From: Acholeplasmatales bacterium
Lineage (GTDB): Bacteria; Bacillota_I; Bacilli_A; Acholeplasmatales; Anaeroplasmataceae
Assembly (NCBI GenBank): GCA_024681175.1
Contig: JAILBI010000004.1
Coordinates: forward strand, 1-5,665
Length of the DNA stretch: 5,665 nucleotides
Reading direction: 5' to 3'
Made by a program: the position numbers and the translations under genes. Every line of letters begins with the position of its first letter. Position 1 is the first letter of the stretch. Below are positions 1-5,596 of the stretch, one piece after another. Below the pieces are notes generated by a model, which searched no databases, was not told the DNA's origin, and saw only the letters and a program-made list of their open reading frames with translations.

Positions 1-1164
1 TCAGGTGGTCAATTATGTGATAAGGGTACAATTGATGGCATTGAGGTTATAGATGTAGTTAAATTACCTAATGGTCAGCATTTACATGTATTAAAAGAAA
101 ATCCATTTTCAATTGGTGATATGGTATTTGCTGAGGTTGATAAAAATAATAGAAATTTAACTAGAAAGAATCACTCAGCTTGTCACTTATTACAAGCAGC
201 ATTACAGCATGTATTAGGTGACCATGTTCATCAGGAAGGTAGCCAAGTATGTTCTACATATTGTAGATTTGATTTCAACAATTATAATGCTTTAACTGAT
301 GAAGAAATTATTAAGGTTGAGGATTTAGTTAATAAATATATTGCTGAAGCACATACTGTATTAACTCATGTTCTTCCAATTGAGGAAGCAAGCAAAATGG
401 GCGCAATGCACCTATTTAGTGAAAAATATGGTTCTGTTGTAAGAGTTGTTGATATGGATGTATCAAAGGAATTTTGTGCAGGAACACATGTTGATAATAC
501 AAATCAAATTGAAAAATTTGCAATATATAGTGTTGAATCAATTGGCTCTGGTATTTTCCGTGCTACATGTGCAACAAGCGCTGATGCAATGAAATATGTA
601 AAAGAAAGTGAAAAGAACATATTTGATACTATTGAAGCTTTAAAGGCAAAAGCAAGATCTATTTTATTAGATGCTAAAAAGGATAATATCGATATTAATT
701 TTGATTTCACATTTAATGAACCAGAGGAATTTGGTTATCGTTATATCCTAGCTATGAGAAAAGCATTAAAGGAATATCAAGATAGAGTTAAAGATTTTGA
801 AAAGCTTTATCAAGCTAAAAAGAGTCAAAGTGCTTTATCAAGCTTAGATTCTTTTGATAATTTAATTAAAGATAATAAGATTTTATCTAAAACAGATGTA
901 AAGGATATTAATCTTGTTAAGGATATGGCAAGAGCTTTAGTTAATAATAAGGCACTTGATTATGTATTACTTGCAATAGTAGATGGTGTAAAGGTTACAT
1001 TCGTTTGTGCTGCAGGCAAGAATTATGATGCAGTTTCAATTGTTAAAGCTGCAACAAAGGTTACTGGTGGCGGTGGCGGTGGAAAACAAGACATCGCTCA
1101 AGCAGGCGGAAGAGATTCATCTAAGACAGATGAAGCTTTAGAAGCAGTTAGAAAGGAATTTTAA
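1..1164 (+). CDS. alaS: Alanyl-tRNA synthetase, C-terminal part (5' end outside window)
   Basis: Cytoplasmic enzyme that charges tRNA-Ala and hydrolyses mischarged Ser/Gly-tRNA-Ala. The reading frame is open from base 1, so the gene is cut by the window edge. About 387 residues are present, roughly the C-terminal half of a protein that is usually about 870-880 residues. The catalytic and tRNA-recognition domains are missing. The fragment begins with SGGQ, the conserved entry to the editing region. It then shows the zinc-binding editing motif HSACH (fragment residues 58-62) and its partner CAGTH (159-163), where most family members have CGGTH. The C-Ala domain ends with the glycine-rich GGGGGGKQDIAQAGG signature. 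All four zinc ligands (H, H, C, H) are retained, so editing should be intact. The stop codon overlaps the ruvX start by one base (TAATG). The first in-frame ATG, at 121, is internal to the editing domain and is not the real start. Confidence 0.97.
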   Translation, partial: SGGQLCDKGTIDGIEVIDVVKLPNGQHLHVLKENPFSIGDMVFAEVDKNNRNLTRKNHSACHLLQAALQHVLGDHVHQEGSQVCSTYCRFDFNNYNALTDEEIIKVEDLVNKYIAEAHTVLTHVLPIEEASKMGAMHLFSEKYGSVVRVVDMDVSKEFCAGTHVDNTNQIEKFAIYSVESIGSGIFRATCATSADAMKYVKESEKNIFDTIEALKAKARSILLDAKKDNIDINFDFTFNEPEEFGYRYILAMRKALKEYQDRVKDFEKLYQAKKSQSALSSLDSFDNLIKDNKILSKTDVKDINLVKDMARALVNNKALDYVLLAIVDGVKVTFVCAAGKNYDAVSIVKAATKVTGGGGGGKQDIAQAGGRDSSKTDEALEAVRKEF

Positions 1165-1598
1165 TGAAATATATTGGTCTTGATTTAGGCTCTAGAACAT
1201 TAGGTGTTGCAATATCAGATGAGCTTGGTATTTTAGCAAGAAAATATGATACACTTCGTTTTTATGAAGATGATTATGATAAAGCTATTTCTTATACAAT
1301 AGAAATTTGTAATAAGGAAAAAGTTAAAACTGTTGTTTTAGGCCTACCTCGCCATATGAATGGTGATAAAGGGATTAGAGCTGATATTTCAATAGAATTT
1401 AAAAATAAGATTGAATCATTATCAGATATTAAAGTTATCTTAGAAGATGAAAGACTAACAACTGTCATTGTTGATAGAGCTATGCTTGAAGGTAATTTAT
1501 CAAGAAAAAAGCGTCACGAGAAAAAAGATGAAATGGCTGCCGTAGTAATTTTGCAGGATTATTTAGATAAAATAAATGGAGGTAGTTTTAAATTATGA
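1164..1598 (+). CDS. ruvX: RuvX/YqgF family RNase H-fold nuclease (putative Holliday junction resolvase / pre-16S rRNA processing)
   Basis: This 144-residue protein has normal family length. It starts with MKYIGLDLGSRTLGVAIS, the RNase H-fold strand carrying the first catalytic Asp (D7). It continues with VVLGLPRHMNGDKG (57-70), LEDERLTT (93-100, acidic D95/E96) and a C-terminal KKDEMAAVVILQDYL segment (120-134) with the last acidic residue D122. Family members (E. coli YqgF, B. subtilis YrrK) are linked to maturation of the 16S rRNA 5' end and have been proposed as Holliday junction resolvases; which role dominates here cannot be told from sequence. The ATG overlaps the alaS stop by one base and is preceded by AAAGGA at 1152-1157, inside alaS. 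The stop overlaps the next gene as ATGA. Adjacency to alaS and a DUF1292 gene is the classic Bacillota arrangement. Confidence 0.95.
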   Translation: MKYIGLDLGSRTLGVAISDELGILARKYDTLRFYEDDYDKAISYTIEICNKEKVKTVVLGLPRHMNGDKGIRADISIEFKNKIESLSDIKVILEDERLTTVIVDRAMLEGNLSRKKRHEKKDEMAAVVILQDYLDKINGGSFKL

Positions 1599-1864
1599 CA
1601 GATAGAACTATTAAAATTAAAGAGGATGGTAAAGAAGAAGTTACTTGTGACATCTTATTTACATATCATTCAAATGAATTTAATAAGGATTATGTAGTAT
1701 TTCAAATAAGAGGTAAGGATTTAGTATCTGCAGCATCTTATAATCCAAATGAGGGTGCTGAAGGTGAGCTTAAGAAAATTGATAATGATGAAGAATGGGC
1801 AATGATTGAGGATTTGCTTGAGGATTATCAAAATCAAGAGGAAGATGAAGAAGATGGAAAATAA
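1595..1864 (+). CDS. DUF1292 family protein (YrzB-like)
   Basis: Small acidic protein of 89 residues, the usual size for DUF1292. It has a predicted beta-rich N-terminal part with the family-like stretch CDILFTYHSNEFNKDYVVF (residues 18-36). A region near EEWAMIEDLLEDY (66-78) follows, and then a highly acidic tail, QEEDEEDGK. No catalytic motif, signal peptide or membrane segment is visible, and the family has no settled molecular function. Support comes mainly from position: B. subtilis yrzB lies directly after yrrK (ruvX), as here. The start overlaps the ruvX stop by four bases (ATGA), with a strong GGAGGT at 1578-1583. The 3' end overlaps the methyltransferase start by 11 bases. Confidence 0.88.
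   Translation: MTDRTIKIKEDGKEEVTCDILFTYHSNEFNKDYVVFQIRGKDLVSAASYNPNEGAEGELKKIDNDEEWAMIEDLLEDYQNQEEDEEDGK
1837..1842 (+). promoter_or_regulatory. Shine-Dalgarno that decides the trmR-like start
   Basis: An AGAGGA purine run lies 11 bases before the ATG at 1854. It supports that codon over the in-frame ATGs at 1806 and 1845, which lie upstream of or directly beside it. The site sits inside the acidic Glu/Asp-rich tail of the DUF1292 gene, where GAA/GAG/GAT codons make purine-rich sequence anyway, so the support is moderate. Confidence 0.55.
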
Positions 1865-2465
1865 TCTTTATTTTGATGAAGATATTTCAAAATTAAGAAA
1901 ATATGCACAAGATTATAATGTACCAATTATAAAGGATGAGGGTTTGAGCTTTTTATTAAATACAATAAAGCTTATGAAGGCTAAAAATATTTTAGAAATT
2001 GGTACTGCAATTGGCTATTCTTCAATTATGATGGCAAGATGTAATACTTGTGTTACTACATTTGAACGTGATGAAAATATGTATAATATTGCCATAGAAA
2101 ATATCAAAAAATTTAATTTTGATGATAAAATAAATGTTATTTTTCATGATGCCCTAGATGGTGCATCATTATTAAATGGTAAGAAATTTGATATTTTATT
2201 CATTGATGCTGCAAAGGCACAATATCAAAAATTTTTTGATATCTATACACCATTTTTAAATGATAATGGTGTAATTATTTGTGATAATATGTATTTCCAT
2301 GGCTATCTTGATAAGCCAGAAGAAGATTTATCAAGAAACTTAAGAGGTATGATGAGAAAGCTTAAGGCTTTCCATGAATATTTATTAAATAATAAAGATT
2401 ATGATACATCTATATATAATAATATAGGTGATGGAATGAGCATTTCTATTAAAAGGAATAAATAA
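1854..2465 (+). CDS. trmR: SAM-dependent class I O-methyltransferase, TrmR/YrrM-like
   Basis: Rossmann-fold O-methyltransferase of 203 residues from the chosen start. Motif I is ILEIGTAIGYSSI (46-58, SAM binding). An acidic motif II follows at TFERDE (69-74), then HDA at 98-100. FIDAAKAQY (116-124) holds a likely metal-binding Asp, and CDNMYFHG (143-150) contains the Asp-Asn pair typical of the cation-dependent family. B. subtilis YrrM (TrmR) methylates 5-hydroxyuridine at the tRNA wobble position. The shared alaS-ruvX-DUF1292 neighbourhood makes this the best assignment, but the same fold also serves catechol and caffeoyl-CoA substrates. Starting at the upstream ATG at 1806 would add a basic 16-residue leader (MRICLRIIKIKRKMKK) that is only the shifted reading of the DUF1292 tail. 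That start is therefore rejected. It overlaps DUF1292 by 11 bases and its stop overlaps the next start as TAATG. Confidence 0.85.
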   Translation: MENNLYFDEDISKLRKYAQDYNVPIIKDEGLSFLLNTIKLMKAKNILEIGTAIGYSSIMMARCNTCVTTFERDENMYNIAIENIKKFNFDDKINVIFHDALDGASLLNGKKFDILFIDAAKAQYQKFFDIYTPFLNDNGVIICDNMYFHGYLDKPEEDLSRNLRGMMRKLKAFHEYLLNNKDYDTSIYNNIGDGMSISIKRNK

Positions 2466-3355
2466 TGAAAATTTATGGAATTATTCATATGATTGCCTTA
2501 AATGATAAAATCATTGGGATTAAATCATATAAAACAATTAAATTTTTTCATTTTAAAGCAAGTTTAATGAACACCTTTAGAAGATATTTATATCAAGATA
2601 ATTGGATTGAGCTTGAATATGATGAAAATAAAATGGTTAAATCAGGCAATTATCTTGCATATGAAACATCTTATGTAATTAAGGTTGAGGCAAGAGGAAG
2701 ATTTGATAGTGTTATTTATTATGATAAATATCAAATATCAAAATCCTTATATCAATTTTTAGATTCATTAGATATTATGATGTTTGTAGATTTTGAAATG
2801 TCTATGCCACCTTATAATTTTAAAGGTAAAGGCTTTAAGACTGAGCTTATTCAAGCTGGTTTTATAACAGTAGATAAAAATTATAATGTTTTAGATGAAT
2901 ATAATAATTATATTAAGCCTAAAATATCTACAACATTATCAAAAAGAACATTAGACTTTTTAAATATCACAAATGAAGAATTTGAAAATAATGTAATTCC
3001 ATATAATGATTTTTATAATGATTTTAAGCATTATTTATTAAAATATTCACCTGCCATAATTATTTATGGTAGAAATGATAAATTAGTACTTGAATCATCA
3101 TATGAAATTAATTATGTTAAATCATTAGAATCTAAAACTAGATTTATTAATTTATGTCAGCTTGTAAAAACATTTTATGAGCTTAAAAATGATCCAGGCT
3201 TATTTAAATTATTAGAAGCATATTATGATAAGGATTATATCCAGGTTCATAATGCTTTAAGTGATTCAAAAGCAACCTTACTTGTTTATCAAGCATTTAA
3301 AAAGGATGTACTTGAAAGAAAATATATTGAAAAAATAAGAAGCATATTCAATTAA
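2465..3355 (+). CDS. DEDDh-type 3'-5' exonuclease with an uncharacterised N-terminal domain
   Basis: A 296-residue protein in two parts. Residues about 105-285 form a DnaQ/RNase T-like exonuclease domain. ExoI is FVDFEMS (107-113) with metal ligands D109 and E111. ExoII is the IIIYGRNDK region, with D205 the likely ligand. ExoIII is HNALSDSKAT (262-271) with H262 and D267, so all five DEDDh residues are present. Spacing resembles the ERI-1/3'hExo-like and epsilon-like branches; RNA or DNA as substrate cannot be decided. Residues 1-100 are rich in alternating hydrophobic and aromatic positions, such as NWIELEYDENKM and YETSYVIKVEARGRF. They look like a small beta-rich domain that I do not recognise. 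There is no signal peptide or membrane segment, so it should be cytoplasmic. It is translationally coupled to the methyltransferase (TAATG overlap, AAAAGGA at 2451-2457). It may act in RNA turnover or repair alongside ruvX, which is inference. Confidence 0.85.
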   Translation: MKIYGIIHMIALNDKIIGIKSYKTIKFFHFKASLMNTFRRYLYQDNWIELEYDENKMVKSGNYLAYETSYVIKVEARGRFDSVIYYDKYQISKSLYQFLDSLDIMMFVDFEMSMPPYNFKGKGFKTELIQAGFITVDKNYNVLDEYNNYIKPKISTTLSKRTLDFLNITNEEFENNVIPYNDFYNDFKHYLLKYSPAIIIYGRNDKLVLESSYEINYVKSLESKTRFINLCQLVKTFYELKNDPGLFKLLEAYYDKDYIQVHNALSDSKATLLVYQAFKKDVLERKYIEKIRSIFN

Positions 3356-3356
3356 T

Positions 3357-3384
3357 TTGTATCTTTTTTATATTTTGATATAAT
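3357..3384 (+). promoter_or_regulatory. Predicted sigma-A promoter for the ABC exporter operon (extended -10)
   Basis: A perfect -10 hexamer TATAAT lies at 3379-3384 and is preceded by TG one base upstream (TGATATAAT), making an extended -10. The -35 is weak: TTGTAT at 3357-3362 with a 16-bp spacer. Transcription would start about 3391, roughly 20 bases before the ABC gene ATG at 3411, which has AAGGAG at 3398-3403. The 55-base gap after the exonuclease stop contains no hairpin terminator, so read-through from the upstream operon is possible. No copy of the TetR-type palindromes seen at the right end of the window occurs here. Confidence 0.75.
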
Positions 3385-3410
3385 AATAAAGGTTAAAAAG
3401 GAGAAAGAAA

Positions 3411-4355
3411 ATGGAAGAACTAAAAAAAGAAGCAGTCATTGAATTAAATGACATTACCATGGAATTTGGTGGTAAAAGAGTTCTTGATAAGGTTAACCTA
3501 ACAGTTAATAAAGGCGATATTTATGGCTTCGTAGGAGAAAATGGTGCAGGTAAAACTACAGTTATGAGAATCCTTACAGGTCTTATTAAGCAAACAGCAG
3601 GAACTTATAAAATTTTAGGTGCATCATGGGATTCTAAAAAAATATATGATGCAAGAAGCAAAGTAGGCGCAATTATTGAAACACCTGCAATCTACACTAA
3701 TTTTAATGCATATGATAATTTAAAATTAGCATTAATATTAGCAGGTAAAAAGCCAGATAAAAATAAAATCGAGCAAACATTAAAAAATGTTGGACTTGAA
3801 GCTGAAATTAAATCAAAGAAAAAAGCTGGTAATTTCTCACTTGGTATGAGACAGCGTCTTGGTATTGCGATGGCAGCTGTAGATGAAGCAGAATTATTAA
3901 TTTTAGATGAGCCTATTAATGGTTTAGATCCAACAGGTATTGTTGAAATTAGAAATTTAATATTAGACCTTCATTCTAAAGGTGTAACAGTATTTATTTC
4001 ATCACATATCTTATCTGAATTATCTATGATTGCGACAAGATATGGTATTATAAGCCATGGTAAGATGATAAGAGAATTTGAAGCATCAGAAATTGAAAAG
4101 CTTGGTCAAAAGACTACATCAATTAAGACTACAAATAACCAAAAGGCATTTGAAGCCATTAAAGAGGCTGTTGGCGCTGATAATTGTAGCCTTAATGAAA
4201 ATTCAATTGATGTTTATGGTGAATTCAATCTTAATTCAATAATTAAGAATCTTGCTATGATCGATGTTGAAATTGAAGATATTACTAAGCATAGTGAAAG
4301 CTTAGAGGATGTTTATTTAAAACAAATAGATAGTAATAATGGAGGTGAAGAATAA
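3411..4355 (+). CDS. ABC transporter ATP-binding protein, BcrA/antimicrobial-export type
   Basis: Nucleotide-binding subunit of an ABC-2 exporter, 314 residues, acting at the inner face of the membrane with the permease encoded next. Walker A is GENGAGKTT (42-50). The Q-loop region reads VGAIIETPAIYTNFNAYDNL (85-104), with Glu where most ABC proteins have Gln, as in BcrA-like proteins. The signature is degenerate, FSLGMRQRLGIA (142-153). Walker B is LLILDEP (162-168) with catalytic E167, the D-loop is GLDP (171-174) and the H-loop is SSH with H199. Residues after about 230 form the C-terminal extension usual in this subfamily. Relatives export bacitracin or lantibiotics or serve as general detoxification pumps; no substrate can be inferred here. 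It has its own promoter and a good AAGGAG. The stop overlaps the permease start by one base. Confidence 0.93.
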   Translation: MEELKKEAVIELNDITMEFGGKRVLDKVNLTVNKGDIYGFVGENGAGKTTVMRILTGLIKQTAGTYKILGASWDSKKIYDARSKVGAIIETPAIYTNFNAYDNLKLALILAGKKPDKNKIEQTLKNVGLEAEIKSKKKAGNFSLGMRQRLGIAMAAVDEAELLILDEPINGLDPTGIVEIRNLILDLHSKGVTVFISSHILSELSMIATRYGIISHGKMIREFEASEIEKLGQKTTSIKTTNNQKAFEAIKEAVGADNCSLNENSIDVYGEFNLNSIIKNLAMIDVEIEDITKHSESLEDVYLKQIDSNNGGEE

Positions 4356-5188
4356 TGTCATCGTTAATTAAAGTTGATTTTTTAAGAATATTAAAAAATA
4401 AATTATTTATGGTTGGTGCAATTATTGCAGGTTCATTTGCAATATTATTCCCTTTATTATATTTTGGTATTAGTAAAACTGATGAATCTATGGAAATGTA
4501 TGCAGCAACTCCAACATATCAAATGCTATCAGTTATGCCAGTTGGATTTATCTTATCTTTATTCTTATCTATTATTGTTGGACAGGAATATTCATTTGGA
4601 ACAATTAGAAATAAAATCATTATTGGTAAGAAAAGAAGCCATATTTATTTCTCATTATTCTTTACTACAACAGTAGTATATATGTCATTAATTATAGTTG
4701 CTACAGCATTAACAGCAGCAGTAGGCTTTATATTCCTTCATAAATTTTTCCCACCAAACTATAACATTGGTAAATTCTTTATGAACATTGGTTTTTGCTT
4801 CTTAAGCTTTTTAGCAATGTCATCATTAATTACTTTATTCTCTGCAGGATTAAATAAAATTGCATTATCAATTATTTTAATTGGTGCAGGTTCTACATTC
4901 TTAGGTTCAATCGTACCATTAATATTGGCAGGAATTGCACCAAATAGTGAATCTGTTAGAATAATTTTTAAAGTTTTATTATCTTGTGACTATTTCTATA
5001 CAACAGGATTATATTTAAATCTAACAACAACAGGTTCAACAATTGGTGGTGATATAGGTAGATTCATTGAGGAACTTATAAAATTAGATACAATTCAAAT
5101 TATTGTAACAGTCTTAGCACCAATAGGCTTTTTCTTCTTAAATTATTTCTTAGGAGATTTAGCATTTAGAAATAAAAATATAAAATAA
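4355..5188 (+). CDS. ABC-2 type transporter permease (six predicted membrane helices)
   Basis: Membrane partner of the preceding ATPase, 277 residues. Six hydrophobic segments are visible at about residues 18-38, 60-76, 98-128 (long), 140-163, 168-194 and 246-266. The cytoplasmic loop after the second helix carries VGQEYSFGTIRNKIIIG (75-91), the E-Y-x-x-G-T-I-R signature typical of BcrB/ABC-2 permeases, thought to contact the ATPase. The N-terminus is short, basic and cytoplasmic (KVDFLRILKNK), and the C-terminus ends in FRNKNIK, consistent with an even number of helices. The loop between the first two helices is short, so there is no large extracellular sensor domain of the BceB kind. The start is fixed by GGAGGT at 4341-4346 and the TAATG overlap. 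Two terminators follow directly, so this closes the operon. Confidence 0.92.
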   Translation: MSSLIKVDFLRILKNKLFMVGAIIAGSFAILFPLLYFGISKTDESMEMYAATPTYQMLSVMPVGFILSLFLSIIVGQEYSFGTIRNKIIIGKKRSHIYFSLFFTTTVVYMSLIIVATALTAAVGFIFLHKFFPPNYNIGKFFMNIGFCFLSFLAMSSLITLFSAGLNKIALSIILIGAGSTFLGSIVPLILAGIAPNSESVRIIFKVLLSCDYFYTTGLYLNLTTTGSTIGGDIGRFIEELIKLDTIQIIVTVLAPIGFFFLNYFLGDLAFRNKNIK

Positions 5189-5189
5189 A

Positions 5190-5219
5190 AAAAAGTGGAG
5201 CAATCCACTTTTTATTTTT
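5190..5219 (+). terminator. Intrinsic terminator of the ABC operon, probably bidirectional
   Basis: A 10-bp perfect stem (5190-5199 with 5204-5213) closes on a GCAA tetraloop and is followed by ATTTTT. It begins two bases after the permease stop. On the opposite strand the hairpin is followed by eight T residues (complement of 5187-5194), so it could also stop leftward transcription coming from the tetR fragment. Confidence 0.88.
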
Positions 5220-5248
5220 AGCATCCTTAAAAGAGGATGCTTTTTTTT
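5220..5248 (+). terminator. Second intrinsic terminator, + strand
   Basis: An 8-bp stem, AGCATCCT (5220-5227) with AGGATGCT (5234-5241), closes a 6-base loop. An uninterrupted run of eight T at 5241-5248 begins with the last base of the stem. It directly follows the first terminator, which makes the end of the ABC operon very tight. No A-run lies on the left side, so it works in the + direction only. Confidence 0.85.
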
Positions 5249-5258
5249 GTTAACAAAA
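5245..5258. repeat. 14-bp perfect palindrome around GTTAAC
   Basis: TTTTGTTAACAAAA reads the same on both strands. It overlaps the T-run of the second terminator and the outermost two bases of the long inverted repeat. It shares the GTTAAC core with the 15-bp palindromes further right, which may be chance in such AT-rich sequence. Confidence 0.5.
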
Positions 5259-5289
5259 TAAAAATTAGTTCACACTTTATTTTGATATA

Positions 5290-5318
5290 TTGATTTTTAA
5301 AAATAGTTAGAGTAAACT
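5290..5318 (+). promoter_or_regulatory. Predicted promoter in the left arm (+ strand tetR leader)
   Basis: TTGATT at 5290-5295 and TAAACT at 5313-5318 are separated by 17 bp, each matching the sigma-A consensus at four of six positions. The -10 lies inside the operator-like palindrome 5306-5321, the layout expected of an autorepressed TetR-family gene. It would transcribe rightward across the + strand remnant and antisense to the minus-strand TetR frame. Confidence 0.55.
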
Positions 5319-5321
5319 AAC
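5306..5321. promoter_or_regulatory. Operator-like palindrome, left copy (TetR-type)
   Basis: The half-sites GTTAGAGT and AAACTAAC form a 16-bp imperfect dyad, matching at six of eight positions per half and extendable by flanking A/T (TAGTTAG and CTAACTA). It covers the predicted -10. Size and placement fit a TetR-family operator, but binding is inferred from position alone. Confidence 0.5.
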
Positions 5322-5571
5322 TAATGTTAACATTGTTAACTGGAGGCACTATGGATACAAGAAAATTAATCTTAATAGTAGCTTCATCAAAATAATCAAA
5401 TAAAGGCTTAATTATTTCATTAAATATATCTTCCTTATTTTCAAAATGCCTATATATTGCAGTAGGGCTAATATGACATTTTTTTGCAATATCCCTTAAT
5501 GAAGTATCATCATATCCTTTTTTAATAAATTCTTCTTTTGCTACTAATAAGATTAATTCCTTTGTATCCAT
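5317..5571 (-). CDS. Truncated TetR/AcrR-family regulator (DNA-binding domain only)
   Basis: An 84-residue frame; complete TetR-family repressors are about 180-200 residues. Residues 1-63 are a canonical TetR N-terminal domain. A first helix, LILLVAKEEFIKKGYDDTS, precedes a helix-turn-helix over about 24-43 (SLRDIAKKCHISPTAIYRHF). ENKEDIFNEIIKPLFDYF then opens helix 4. From about residue 71 (LVSIVPPVNNVNIS) the frame is simply the reverse complement of its own leader in the other repeat arm. No ligand-binding or dimerisation domain exists, and the product is unlikely to be a functional repressor. The start at 5571 is chosen for TGGAGG four bases upstream (5576-5581). The in-frame ATGs at 5598 and 5589 lie within the leader palindrome and have no such site. 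Whether it regulates the neighbouring exporter cannot be told. Confidence 0.75.
   Translation of the reverse strand: MDTKELILLVAKEEFIKKGYDDTSLRDIAKKCHISPTAIYRHFENKEDIFNEIIKPLFDYFDEATIKINFLVSIVPPVNNVNIS
5326..5340. promoter_or_regulatory. 15-bp perfect palindrome in the leader, left copy
   Basis: GTTAACATTGTTAAC has 7-bp arms around a single central T at 5333. It lies between the predicted transcription start and the Shine-Dalgarno TGGAGG at 5341-5346. It could be a second operator half-turn or a small leader hairpin. The central base is one of the few positions at which the two long arms fail to match. Confidence 0.45.
5351..5395 (+). pseudogene. Remnant of a TetR-family start on the + strand
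   Basis: TGGAGG at 5341-5346 precedes an ATG at 5351 that encodes MDTRKLILIVASSK and then a TAA. The first ten residues mirror MDTKELILLV of the minus-strand TetR frame. The reading frame leaves the repeat at 5383 and stops at once, so no DNA-binding domain follows. Because this copy is joined to the chromosome side (terminators and ABC operon), it is probably the native position of a full tetR gene whose body has been replaced by the inverted sequence. That is inference from the repeat geometry. Confidence 0.55.
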
Positions 5572-5575
5572 AGTG

Positions 5576-5581
5576 CCTCCA
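5576..5581 (-). promoter_or_regulatory. Shine-Dalgarno that decides the TetR start
   Basis: TGGAGG on the minus strand lies four bases before the ATG at 5571-5569. It selects that codon over the in-frame ATGs at 5598 and 5589. The same element occurs at 5341-5346 in the left arm, before the ATG at 5351. Confidence 0.8.
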
Positions 5582-5596
5582 GTTAACATTGTTAAC
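5582..5596. promoter_or_regulatory. 15-bp perfect palindrome in the leader, right copy
   Basis: Same 15-bp palindrome as at 5326-5340. Both copies have T at the centre when read on the + strand (5333 and 5589), so the centre is not inverted although everything around it is. Confidence 0.45.

Larger units (their letters stand above)
5257..5382 (+). repeat. Left arm of a 126-bp inverted repeat
   Basis: The arm pairs base for base with 5540-5665 (paired positions sum to 10922) with no insertion or deletion and five mismatches, at 5333, 5361, 5362, 5363 and 5375. The outer 76 bases are identical. The arm contains a complete tetR-type leader: promoter, operator-like palindromes, TGGAGG and an ATG at 5351. 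Homology ends sharply after 5382, entering a 157-bp core (5383-5539). The outer limit is set by the window end, so the repeat could be longer. Confidence 0.97.

Noticed and set aside
504..710. Minus-strand open frame of 68 codons inside alaS
   Set aside because: It lies wholly antisense to conserved AlaRS editing-domain sequence. It has no Shine-Dalgarno of note and no recognisable protein features.
1063..1082. GGTGGCGGTGGCGGTGGA-type micro-repeat in alaS
   Set aside because: It encodes the conserved poly-glycine of the AlaRS C-terminal domain and is not an independent repeat element.
1806..1853. Upstream ATG extending the methyltransferase by 16 residues
   Set aside because: The extension is the shifted reading of the DUF1292 acidic tail, gives an implausible basic leader, and the ATG at 1854 has a better placed purine-rich site.
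3356..3410. Terminator between the exonuclease and the ABC gene
   Set aside because: The region has T-runs but no stem-loop; it is better explained as the promoter of the ABC operon.
4413..4676. + strand open frame of 87 codons within the permease
   Set aside because: Out-of-frame shadow of the membrane helices. It is rich in Leu, Tyr and Gln from shifted AT-rich codons, while the permease frame has clear family motifs.
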